The notes beneath the pieces are model-generated. The model had not been told where the DNA came from and did no database searches. It was given only the letters and a program-made list of their open reading frames with translations. DNA of 64,000 nucleotides from Jacaranda mimosifolia (Eukaryota > Streptophyta > Magnoliopsida > Lamiales > Bignoniaceae): positions 2,961,501-3,025,500 of the forward strand of contig CM032124.1 in NCBI GenBank assembly GCA_018894105.1, read 5' to 3'. Both the position numbers and the translations under genes were made by a program. This document shows, piece by piece, positions 49,513 to 60,671 of this stretch; the first letter of the stretch is position 1; each line of letters starts with the position of its first letter.

Positions 49513-50379
49513 ACAATAAGGCAAAGCTGCTGAAGAGATTTGGAAGGATGTCTGATGCATGGATATCTTTCCTCAACTGTGCGAGGTGTGGGTTGTTTGA
49601 ATAAATGTTGCCTTTCATTGTGCTCATATGCTGAAAGGGAACCCTATCACATTGTTGTATGAGTGCATGCTTCCCGTTTGTTTTGCCCTATATCTATTCA
49701 TTACTTGATTCGACGTCTGTGTTTTGTGGCTTTCAAGTACTTTGTTGCTATTTTTATCGAATTTTTAGTGATGTTACTGTGACTATTGGTACGTATCATC
49801 GACAAACCTTAGATGTATATTTTAATTAATCTTTGATGATCTTATTTAATACGACATGTAATTCTACGTTAGATAAAATTTGAGATGGATAAGGTTGCTA
49901 TTCATTGCATGAAATTGACATGATGAACAGAAGAACGTTTATTGGGGGGAACTCTTGGGACATAAGCTTTGCCCAGTGTGGGTAAAGTAGAAAATAAATT
50001 AAAATGGAAAATATGTGGCGTAAGAGAAGTACTTTAGATTTTAGTGCTGGAATAAATAGAAATATTTTACATAAGATATATTTTTGAGGTGGTTAAACTT
50101 TTTTTTTTTTTTTTAATGTGCCGCTCACAATTATTTTTATTATACATATAAATTACATTTATTTGTTTAGTAAAAGGTCAGAGTTGTTGGGAGTTTTGAT
50201 TTATGTATGATAGAAGCTGTGATGTGAGTTGGGTGGATATTGGCTACAAAAGGAGTTGGAAATAGTTATATATCTTTCAATAAACAAATATATATGAAGA
50301 GTGAAATAATTTTTCATTATATGCCACACATAAGTTGAGGAATTTAATTATAAAATTAGTATACATATAATTATAAGAT
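49513..50379 (+). other. 3' end of copy B and flank duplicated with A
   Basis: The beginning is probable 3'UTR. The rest is AT-rich non-coding DNA collinear with 6945-7815. No other gene. Confidence 0.6.
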
Positions 50380-52147
50380 TGTGAGTGATTATACTAAGAG
50401 GGGATGAATTAGGCTTAAGATATTTTAATGCAGTGGAAATTTTATTTCTCAAAATGTTTTTTGGCCTTTCCAAAAACTGATTAAGTCTTTTGAGAAAAGC
50501 AGTTTTAGTTATTGACTAGAATTTACAAATATCGACCAGTTAGACAAGTAATATAAAAAAAGACAGTAAATGCAATAGTAAATAGATATTGGTATTTATA
50601 GAGATTCGACAAGCCTACGTCTTCTACCTAAACTTTCACTTAGAATTTTAAACATATCAAATTAATAAGTGTGTGAGAATGTTTTTATAAATAAAAATAG
50701 TAATTTGACAATAACGAAAATATAAGGAACAGAAACATCCTAGTAAGATGAAAAACTAGCTCTTCACAAATAGTTACACTGAAATCCCAAATGGGATGAG
50801 GTAAATTTTAGAGCACTATTGAAACTAGCTGCTTGTGAATAGGTTTGGGGTTTGCTAGATTCGCTTGCACAACTTCTGTGGATTGATACACGAGTTGTTG
50901 CCACTCCATATGGCAAGCTCTAGTCTCTTCTTCTAGACCGGAACCAAGAACAGTGCAGAGAGTTCCAGGCAGTACCGTCCTACTGGTTTTTTCATCTAGA
51001 GATCCTTAGAGCAAACACTGATTTATTCTCTTCATGGGGTCCCTCGAAAGCAAGTACGACTCCCGTAAAGTCCTTCGAGATACAAACTGCCTTGTCCTCA
51101 TCTCCCCAAAGTCCGTTGAAGGCAAGATCCACTTGACCTTTTTCACCACAAGGTTCCTCGAAAACACAAGTAGAGCAAGGATTAATCAAAATTAAGAGCA
51201 ATAATGTGTAAGAGAGTATCACACAACTTCTCAATACACTTAACAAAATCTCTCCCAACTTAGTGATTCTCCTTTAGAATGCTACACATTTTTCAATATA
51301 TAGATGTACTACCAACAACTATAAGTTCCAATTTGATAAGTGACCATTAACTACAAATAAGGAAAAAACTCATAAGGCAAGAAACCGTTTGAGTCATGAT
51401 TAAAGCATAATTGCAGACTCAAATAATGATGCAGCCAAATTAGTCTTCTTTCCTATTAAATGAAGATATGAATCTTAAGGTAGAATCCTTAAGTAATCAT
51501 GTTAAATAAGGAAAGTTAATTCCAGCACATTCAGACAGATTCCAACAAATAAATAAGGAAATAATAGTTTAAAATAATTATGGCATCTAAATCAAACAAA
51601 TATATTTAGTTAGCTAGAGATGCAAGATTTAGAGCCAAGAAGAATAGACTTTCCTAACATGAAAGATATGAGAATCAATCTAGATGATTTTCAAGAAAAA
51701 GGTAAGTCAAATCCAGTTATTTATGGAAAGCATATTCCAGATGAGATTTATAAATCCTCTGCAATTTATTTGATGACGTCCATGTAGAAAAATGCTCTTT
51801 CCTTAAAGTATTAAAATGTTATCAATAGAAAAAGGAAAAAAGCCATTAGTCAATCATTCCATATATTACATTCATTAAATCTAGCCATGATGAACACATG
51901 TTTAAATTTAAGATCAACAACATGATTTTCCTTCTATAAATAAAAGATGTGATGTGCTAAATCAAATATAAAGATATGCTGTCAAAATCAATATAAGGGA
52001 AGATAAGTTCTAGACACGACAAGATAACTTCCGAACAACATAAGTCAAGTTCCAGTAGATTTCTATGAATAATTTACATTAATCATGTAACAAATATTGT
52101 CATAATCAAAACTCTAAAACTCATGCAAAATCATCAAAGGATTAACA
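50380..52147. mobile_element. Solo LTR, 1768 bp
   Basis: It begins TGTGAGTGATTA and ends GGATTAACA, with identical 5-bp flanks AAGAT at 50375-50379 and 52148-52152. The A flank (about 7813) has AAGAT once and no insert. No primer-binding site, coding region or second LTR adjoins it. The first 40 bases include AAGAGGGGATGAATTAGG, reminiscent of some Ty1/copia LTR starts; the lineage is not certain. Confidence 0.9.
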
Positions 52148-52152
52148 AAGAT

Positions 52153-52450
52153 AACTAAATATTTAACTATAATATTCATATACTGTCAAATGAATGAGTA
52201 GCGCATGACAATATTTTAAATGAAGTACTGTATTTTATTCCATGGAAAAATAAGATTGAATTTGATGCTTGTAAAGTAAAATATTTATGTGGATAAATGT
52301 ATGTTTTTCTTTTTAAAAAATAAAAATAAAATTAGAGTCAAAGTGCAAAAGTTCGATGTATACCGACATCTCTATAAGAAAAATTCTATAAAAACAAAGA
52401 AAAAGAAAAGATTGAAAGGTAGTAAAATTTTAAAAGAATAAAAAAAATAC
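52153..52450 (+). other. Flank duplicated with 7815-10500
   Basis: Collinear with copy A flank, but without the two elements found there (7841-8781 and 8991-10449). Serves as the empty site for both. Confidence 0.65.
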
Positions 52451-52561
52451 TTTTTTTTTATTTATACACACGCACATCAGAAGTCTGTTAGGGCATGGAC
52501 TCTTGACCTCCCACATTATGTGGGAGACTTATGCCGCTAGGCCATACGCCACTCTGCGCCC
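52451..52561 (-). mobile_element. tRNA-derived SINE
   Basis: On the minus strand it begins GGGCGCAGAGTGGCG, has an A-box-like TGGCCTAGCGGC and a B-box-like GGTCAAGAGTCC about 35 bases further on, and ends in an A-rich tail (T run at 52451-52459). It is absent from the equivalent place in the A flank (about 10510). The flanks are A-rich, so the target duplication is only approximate. The box spacing and poly-A tail are typical of plant SINEs. Confidence 0.8.
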
Positions 52562-53347
52562 AAAAAAAAAAAAAAAAAAAAAGAAAACTTAATAGGGAAG
52601 TCAATCACAATAAAAAGAAGTGATAGATGTGCAAGTTTCTTCTTCCGCAAAAGGAATTATGCTACAAATAGCTATACAAGAAAGGGAGCAAAGCGTAGTT
52701 GAAAGCACATTACGAAGATTGATAAAAATTTATGCTATACTCACAGAGGTTACTTTCTTTAGAGGCGCTTGGAAAAAAGTGACCCATCGATGAACCTAGC
52801 AGCTCAGGTTAGTGATATCTTTTATCCTGTAGATAATTAACTGACATATCACCTAGTGAGAATTTTCGGGCCAATAGAAATTCAACGAAAATGAGTCGAT
52901 GATTCAAAATTTATGTCATACTCAGTTACATACTTGGAGCACCTACGAACATGACCAATTAACTATATATTTTCTAAATCAAATGTATTTTTAATTATAC
53001 TTATGGAAAATAATAATTACATTAAATTAATTAAGTCAAAATTTTCTACTTAGAAGTCTATTATATATATTGAAATTTATTCTTCTAGGTACTTATTTAT
53101 TTGGACCTTACCCTCAATTATTTTGTACGTACAATGATTATTAATTTATTACCTTAACCAATGTGGAAATACCCGGCCACTTTTAAGGCAAATGAACAAT
53201 TTTATTGCTACTTTAATTTTTGTCATATTGGTCTTCGTTGTTATCTTGCAAAGCCTGCATAAAAAGGAAATCAAAGTGTTTTTCTTATCACTTCCGCCCT
53301 AAAAGGAGTCAGATTCTGTACTACTACTGAAAGATCAGAAATCAACA
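52562..53347 (+). other. Flank duplicated with 10520-11262
   Basis: AT-rich non-coding DNA that closely matches the A flank. No gene. Confidence 0.6.
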
Positions 53348-53883
53348 ATGGCTTATGCAGTTCTAGGGGATAAAATTAAAATCCACCATTTTCTGGCAAT
53401 ACACGGAGAAAGGGAATGCAGGCATGGATTTTGTGAAAGAAGAGGTAATAGGGTTTAATTAGGGTTTAGAAGATCAAAGAGAAAAGGGGATGATGAATCT
53501 CATCATCGAATCATCCCAATAGTTTTGATATGAGAGGTAATTGTAACACCAATCTAATTGAAAATGTTTTACAATATTGGTAATTTACTTATAGTGCAAT
53601 GTTTTGATATTTGTGCTTAGGTTACTGTGGATATAAGAATATTATATCAATGAATTTTTGTTTTGGTCATTTACGAGATGTTAATCCAAAAAACATAGAA
53701 ATGAGTCAGAACAATGAATATGAATTATGACAACTTTTATATATATGAAATTCTATTCAGTAGGAGATATATGTCATAATAGATGATATGTGGAGTATTG
53801 AGGTTTTGAATGAGATAAAAAAGAATTTTCTAAATAATAAAAATGGAACTCCAATTATAGTAACTCCACGACTATTTAGCTTA

Positions 53884-54250
53884 GTGCCCGTTTGGTTTTG
53901 TTTTCAGAACCCCTTTTCATTTTTTACTGAAAATAAAAATGAAAAACTATCATCTTCTTCCTTATTTTCACATACATTTTTCATTCTCAACCCATTTTTC
54001 CAAACACACTATTACACACTCTCTCTATTTTCACACTTTACTTTTTTCTAATCACATTTGCATGACTTTTAATACAAAAATACTACAATATACAAATACA
54101 ACTCATTTTCAACCCTACATAATTATTTCATTTTAAACAAAAACATCCAAACAACATTTTATTTTCAAAATCAGTATTATAACTAACTTTTCACTATTTT
54201 TTTTCATCAAAAAATGAAAATGCCTCTAGAAAACAAAACCAAACAACCTC
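53884..54250. mobile_element. Tourist-like MITE, partner of 12236-12598
   Basis: The ends are GTGCCCGTTTGGTTTTG and the complement of AAAACCAAACAACCTC. Same place within the NLR relic as the element at 12236-12598, so the insertion is shared and older than the A/B duplication. Confidence 0.8.
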
Positions 54251-54327
54251 TCAGGAAATGAATTTGGCTCTTGTAACCCATATAAAATGAATCTTAGGTG
54301 TAGATGAAAGCTGGAAGTTACACTACA

Positions 54328-54944
54328 TTGGGAATGGGAATAGGCTAAGCTACTCATCAAGGGCCTGTGACCTACCTCGGCTTAGTTTACTTAATAAAAA
54401 GACCAGGTCAAGGCTTAAAATGTAATTTTTTAATTAAATATGCTAGATTTAGGCTCTTCTAAAAGATTTAAAGCCTAATAGGCGGGCCCGTTTTATCATT
54501 CTTCACATAAGAAGTACAATAATAGTGATATAATACTAAATGACTAAACGTATTTGATTTCTTTAATTATGCCTTTATGGAATCTGTTATGTTGGTTAGT
54601 ATTGCTTTTTGTTGAAATGATGCTATTTTATAATTAAATTTGAACTTTCGTAATTATACATTTGTTATTTATTATTTTTGATTATTTCTTATCAAGTCCA
54701 TTATAAGTTTGAGCATATTAAAATTTTTTAGATTGATGTGATGTTTAAACTTAATTAAAGCCTTAATAGAAAATAGGCTTTGAGTCCATGCTAGGGCTTT
54801 AGAATTTATTAAGAAGATTATGTCTAACCTTAAAATAAATCCTATAATAGATAATAGGCTACGCTCAAACTGTTCAGACTCCTCATTTGTATAACAGATA
54901 TGACCCATTTAAATCAAAGTCTAGCCTATTTCCATGTTTACTCT
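54328..54944. mobile_element. hAT-like element inside the NLR relic
   Basis: The left end TTGGGAATGGGAATAGGC and the complement of the right end, AAACATGGAAATAGGC, are similar. NLR-like coding pieces lie on both sides. Internal sequence has repeated AGGCCT/AAGCCT motifs. The A flank keeps only the left part (12682-12835). Confidence 0.65.
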
Positions 54945-55200
54945 ACACAAAGCTATTTCCATTTTCCACAAGAAAGTTGCCCTAAGAATTGGAGGAAATT
55001 GGGAAGAAGATTGCTAGAAACTGCAAAGGACTTTCTTAGCAATTGTCGTGATTATTGTGTTTCTTGCAAAGTATAATAAAGCATGAGAATATTGAGAATA
55101 TGTTGAGAAATATTTGACTTCAATTATAAATTCTAAAAATGATAAGTCCTGTTTGAAAATATAATCTTTAAGTTACAATTACTTAATGACAAAATATGAG

Positions 55201-55905
55201 GTATCAGATTGGTTGTAGAATCCCTCCTTACAAGTTTTTAAGGCCTCATTTAAAAAAAGAAAAAAAAAAAAAAGTCATCGATGCGTCTGATGAAATAATA
55301 TCTCAGCGTAGTTGACTTTCATATTTCACTATAAATTTAATTATTATTATAAATAATTTTAAATTACAACTATAATTATAGTTTATATAAAATGTGTGAA
55401 AGAGTTCGTAGAATATTGTGGTGTACGATGTATGCCTCCAACCCAAACAAATCCCGAGACCTTAATTTCTAGTGTAATCTTACTTACTACTATAAGTCGG
55501 ACATTTCCGAGGTACCCGTTAAGACTATACTAATCAATCATTTTCTTTTTAGTCTATGACAACTATTGACTAAGCAAAAATGTCTCAATATATGTAGAGT
55601 GCTTGTAAACTCTTTTTTTTTTTCTTTTTTTTTTTAAGCGAGGTTCAAGTGGAAATTTTATTAATTGCTTGATAAGTAATTCTTGATAAAGTAAAGTTAC
55701 CCAATTGAGAAACTCTACTCCAAAAAATAAAAATAAAAAATAAAATAAGTGGAATCTATCGATTTAAATATGTCACTATACATAATAGCATTCTTACCTA
55801 TATAGTACTAATAGTATTCAGTTAATTTGAATTCCAAAGGGAATAACCCCTGAATGCTCGGATTAAATTACATCCTGTACACGCGACTTCTCAATAAAAG
55901 CAAAG
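55201..55905 (+). other. Upstream region of copy C
   Basis: AT-rich DNA. The part 55430-55565 matches the region just upstream of copy B (44765-44890). Beyond 55565 it differs, so copy C has gained about 1.1 kb between the shared upstream block and its start codon. No gene seen. Confidence 0.5.
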
Positions 55906-56309
55906 ACAATGTTTTGTTATATTTTGGATTTTTTAAAAAAATATTTTGAGTAAAAGTATTTTGAAAGTTAAAATTGGGGAATAATCCTACTGTTTAGTTG
56001 TGTTTTGGGAGAATGAACTGTTTGTTTTGAAGTATTTTGTATGAGACAAGTTTTACTATAAATGTCAAATTAGTTACTTTTTTATTGGGTGAAAATATAT
56101 TTTTAAATTAATTGTATATATATGAATGAGTAATGTATATATTTATAATGATTGATAGAATAGAGGTGTGGTGCCTTTTTTTACTTGTAAGGGGTATTTT
56201 GGATATAACAAAAATATTCTGAGAATTAAAATTAAAAAAATATAGATATTATTTGTTATTAATTTTTGGAGTTGGAAAATGTCTATAAAAAATGTAACCA
56301 AACATTGCC
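55906..56309. mobile_element. MITE in the copy C upstream region
   Basis: The left end ACAATGTTTTGTTATATTTT and the complement of the right end GGCAATGTTTGGTTACATTTT are similar. AT-rich, 404 bp, non-coding. It belongs with the elements at 4011-4359 and 23144-24293. It lies about 400 bp from the copy C start codon. Confidence 0.65.
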
Positions 56310-56711
56310 AACGTTACTTGTACAAGAAAAGCAAAGCTCCGCGTCTAAGAAAAGCATATTAATGATAGTGAGAAAAAGCAAAACGCGTGTGTCAGTCGAT
56401 TTTTTTTTTTTGGCCTTTTTGGGGTAGAGATGTGTCAATCGGTTTAAATAATGCATTTTGTTCCAATTTATACTACTAATGAAGTACTACATAAATCACC
56501 ATCACTAAGCATTTTTAACCATACATAGTACTAATTAAACCACATATCCCTTTCTTTTCCATTGTTACCACTTCCCACCACCATTGATAATGCATTTTCG
56601 CCTATATGGTGCTATAACCCAATATTAAACAAATCATCACTGGTCTCTGGCTTTTGCATTGTTCCCACTGATAGAGGAAACCTATCTGCGAAGAAGATCA
56701 GAGAGTTAAAA

Positions 56712-59700
56712 ATGGCGGATGCAGCAGTGGAATTCCTGCTGGAAAATCTGAAGCAGCTACTGCTCTACCACGCCCATTTGATCAAGGGCGCAAAGGCGGA
56801 GGTCGAGAAGCTGGAGAACGATCTCCGCCTCTTCAAAGCCTTTCTCAGGGACTCAACCAAGAAGCGGAGGAAGGACGAGGGCCTCCGAGAGCTCGTTCGC
56901 CAGATACGCGACGTCGTTTACGAGGCGGAGGACGCGATCGACGCCTTCGTGACCCAGGCCGCCGAGAGCAAGTCCAAAAATTACTTCCAGAGAGCTTTTC
57001 ATACGCCGGGCAAGCTCCTCACCATCGCCAAAGAAGTCGAGAAGGTCGGCGGCAAGGTCAGAGACATCTACGGCGACAAGACCAAGTTTGACTTCGCCAA
57101 CCTCAACGTCGGAGACGGAAGCCCTGACGAATCAGAGGTGATGATTATGATTTTTCCTTTGTTTTCATTTCTTGATTGATTTATACCCTGATCTGTGCTC
57201 CTGCTTGTTAAATTTGGTATCTTGAAATTGGAAGTGATGATATGATCTTAGGGAAGACTTTAGAGTTGACTTCCAATATTTTGTCAAATCCCTCTGATCC
57301 ATAGACTATAAATAGTTGATCTGAGTGATTTTCGACTGGAAAAAATTTAATTACAAACTTGCCATCTGATTGGTTTGGAGTCCACGTCTTCAGTCCCATG
57401 ACAAGAACTATGTAATGTGGAAGAAATTTCGGAAAGTTGTTTGTTTAATTTGGATATTAGGTTTGATCTTCTTTATTTCAAAGTATTCTATAAATTATTT
57501 TTGGATTATTTTGAAACTTTGAAGGAGGGTGGTTTTGAAATTTTGCAATATTTGACATTTGAATTTGCTCCTTCACAGGGAAAAAAAGAACAATTTCTTA
57601 AGATTGTGAATTTTTAAATTTAGTAAAATTTACCAACTTTTGTTGAATAATTACATAAGAAATACTAAACATTTATTTAGAATTCCAGTAATTTATCATC
57701 GCAGCTTTAATGAATGGATGGCTTGTAAATTTTTTTCTAGAATTACAACTTCAGACAACTGTTGATTTTTGTAACTAGTGCTTCTTTAGATCCTATGATT
57801 TGAAGATCTCTTCCTTTATATTGAATTTCCTCAAGGTTATCGGTCAAAATTTTAAATTTTCAAGAAAATTTAGAAATGATTAGACCAACAGTGTGAACGA
57901 ACTTGCTTGCTTTTTACTTTTCATTTTTCAGTTTTGTGGTAAGATAATATAGGGATGACTTCAGTACAAAATAGCTCAATAAAAGTTAGCTTGTAAAAGA
58001 ATTTATATTTGTAAATGCCAGAAGCAAATCTTGCCATATTTAGCAAGTCGGAGATCTCAAATATTTGTTCAAAGCATATAGAAACTAGAAGTCATTCAAA
58101 TCTGACGGCCATTAAAATTTATCAAGGAATTAAGTGTGTATTCTAATGCTTGGAAATTGTATATTATTATCTCCACTTATTCGTCGATCTTTTTTTCCCT
58201 CCCTCTTCTCTTTTCTTCTTTTCTTTTCAGGAAAAGCATGAGTTTTTGTTTTCCAACTTTTATTGATCTTGTCTTTAAGAATTTTCAAATAGGCTCCCCT
58301 GTTGAGACAAGACAATGTGGTAGGTTTCGAAGATGAGGCTGATAAAATAAAAGGGTATCTTGCTGACGAAACTCAGCAGCTTGATGTCGTCTCCATCATT
58401 GGTATGCCTGGCCTTGGCAAGACGACGCTGGCTGGGAAGATTTTTCATGATCCAGATATCCAATACCAATTCCCCACTCGCATATGGATTTATGTTTCTC
58501 AAGAGTTCACAAAGAAAGATATCTTTCTTGCCATTCTGAGAGAGTTCACCAAGCTCAACGATGAGATCATGGATGACAAAACTGATAAGGATTTGGCCCG
58601 ACTAGCTTGCAATCATCTGGAGAGAGTAAAATTCTTGATTGTTATTGACGACGTGTGGACAGCTGATGATTGGGATAAAATCCAGATTGCATTGCCGAAG
58701 AGCAATAAGATGGGTAAAGTCTTGATAACCAGTCGTCAAGAGGAAGTGGCTCGGCATGCTAATCGCAATAGATCTCCCCACAGGTTGCGGTTCTTGGATC
58801 AAGACGAGAGTTGGTTGCTGCTCCGGTTGGAGGTTTTCGGTAAGCCTGACTGCCCAGAAAAGTTGGAATTTCTTGGAAAACTAATTGCAGAGCAGTGTGG
58901 CGGGCTGCCACTTGCGATAGTGGTAATAGGAGGCATTCTTGTCAAAAGGTTTTCAACATCAGATGATATGAGTGCAAGAAAACATGCTTGGAAAAAAGTA
59001 TCTGAAAGCGTGAGTGCTTATCTTAATGAGGATCCGGAGAGACGAATGGAGAAAATTATATCATTGAGTTATGACAAATTGCCATTTCACTTGAGAGCAT
59101 GCTTTCTCTATCTGGGGATGTTCCCTGAAGACTTTGAGATCCCGGTGTGGAAATTGATCCGCATGTGGATTGCAGAAGGATTCATACAGCAAAAGCCTGG
59201 CATCATCCTGGAGGAAACTGCAGAAAACTATTTGGAGGATCTTATCAGCAGAAATTTAGTAAGAATCGATAAGATGAGGCCCGATGGTAGAGTTAAAACG
59301 TGCCGCATTCATGACATGCTACGTGATTTCTGCAAAACTGAAGCTGGAAATGAACGGGAGAATTTCCTCCAAGAAATAAAGAAGGCTGGAGATGGAGCTT
59401 TCTATCCTTCAGATTCTGACCTGAAAAAATACCGTCGCCTTTGTATCCATTCCAATGTCTTGCGATTTCTCTCTTTGAAAAATTGTGGTCCTCGTGTCCG
59501 CTCTTTTGTTTGTTTCTCCAAGGAAGAAGTCACCTTGCCTCCAGACAACATTTCAGCCATCCCGGCAGCTTTCAAACTTCTTAGAGTTTTAGATGTCAAG
59601 CCCATCAAATTTGCTAGAATTTCCAGTGACATGTACCATTTGGTTCATTTGAGGTACATTGCCCTGTCCTTCGATTCAACGATTCTTCCGGCAGCCTTCT

Positions 59701-60545
59701 CCAAGCTCTTCAACATACAAACTCTCATAGTTGATACAACATCTCGTACCCTTGAAATCAAAGCAGACATTTGGAAGATGATTCAATTAAGGCATTTGAA
59801 GACAAATGCATCTGCTACTTTGCCCAAGACAGGGAAAGGTACTATAGAAGGTGAAAAGCTTCAAACACTCGGTACAATTTCACCACAAAGTTGCACGGAA
59901 GAAGTTTTTAACAGGGCTCTCAATTTGAAGAAATTGGGCATTCGCGGACGACTAGCCTCGCTTCTGGATGACAATAAGAGTACCGGATCATTTGATTGCT
60001 TGGGAAAATTGAGTAATCTTGAAAAGCTGAAGCTACTAAATGATGTTTTTCCTAGTGCACCTTCGGAAGGCCAATTGCACGGCCTCCCTCCACCATACAA
60101 GTTCCCAACGAAGCTAAGGAGCCTGACGTTGTCTGATACTTTTCTCGACTGGAGTCATATGTCTATCATAGGATTGCTGGAGAACCTGGAGGTCCTCAAG
60201 CTAAAAGAGAAAGCATTCATGGGCAGGCTCTGGGACGCCGCTGATGGTGGTTTTCGCTGTCTTGAAGTCTTGCACATTGGACGCACTGATTTGGTCTTTT
60301 GGGCAGCTTCAGGCCATCACTTCCCTAGACTTAGACGCCTTGAGCTGCACAGCTGCGAGTACCTCCGAGAAATGCCAATGGGGCTGGCTGATATACCTAG
60401 TCTCGAACTGTTGGATTTGTACCGTTCTAGATATGCAGCAGCCTCAGCCAAGAAAATCTATGAAGCCAGAAAAAGGCAGCAGGAATTAGAGCAAACCACC
60501 AAAATCTGTGAACTCAAGCTCACTATTTTTCCACCTGAGGAATGA
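56712..60545 (+). CDS. NRC: NRC-like helper CC-NB-LRR, copy C (exons 56712-57137 and 58293-60545)
   Basis: This predicted 892-residue receptor is collinear with copy B. Exon 1 (142 codons) starts MADAAVEFLLENLKQLL, a good MADA helix with Glu at position 11. EDAID replaces EDVID at residues 73-77. Exon 2 carries GMPGLGKTT (179-187), FLIVIDDVW (256-264), RNBS-B VLITSR, GLPLAI (346-351), CFLYLGMFPED (412-422), IHD (481-483) and LRRs, ending LKLTIFPPEE. The intron is GT 57138 to AG 58292, phase 0. The open frame extends upstream of 56712 to 56562 but has no ATG there, so the MADA methionine is the likely start. NRC-clade membership rests on shared LRR motifs (NLKKLGIRG, HVRSF/RVRSFVCFS-type, GLADIPSL). 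Expected role: helper NLR that forms an oligomer at the plasma membrane downstream of sensor NLRs. No lesion is seen. Confidence 0.93.
57138..58292 (+). other. Coding intron of copy C
   Basis: 1155 bp, phase 0, GTGATG donor and TTTCAAATAG acceptor. It lacks the insertions seen in A and B and so is the best guide to the ancestral intron. A pyrimidine-rich tract lies at 58188-58230. Confidence 0.9.
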
Positions 60546-60575
60546 TCCGTATCACCCTTGGTTCTAGCTTAACAG

Positions 60576-60671
60576 GTAAGTAAAACTTTCAGATAATCAT
60601 TCTCTAGGATTCTTATTCCTATGTTAATTTAAGCAAAGCTTATAATAAAGACTCATGATCAATCTTTGCAG
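60576..60671 (+). other. 3'UTR intron of copy C
   Basis: CAG|GTAAGT at 60573-60581 and CTTTGCAG at 60664-60671, 30 bases after the stop. The 96-bp length and strong splice sites make this the clearest of the three 3'UTR introns. Confidence 0.65.

Larger units (their letters stand above)
53348..55200 (+). pseudogene. Decayed R1-type NLR relic, copy 2
   Basis: The fragments are in the right order for an NLR. MAYAVLG is at 53348. IDDMWSIEVLNEIKK and NNKNG with IIVT (kinase-2, RNBS-B) are at about 53779-53875. VDESWKLHY is near 54300-54325. LEEIGKKIARNCKGL followed, one frame over, by LAIVVII (the GLPLA region) is at 54990-55060. SLSYNYL is near 55155-55180, just before where CFLY would lie. A MITE (53884-54250) and a hAT-like element (54328-54944) split it. 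It extends further than the relic at 11263-12675. The P-loop and LRRs are gone. Confidence 0.75.

Noticed and set aside
56562..56711. In-frame upstream extension of copy C exon 1
   Set aside because: No ATG occurs in this stretch, and the MADA start at 56712 aligns exactly with copy B and with the family.
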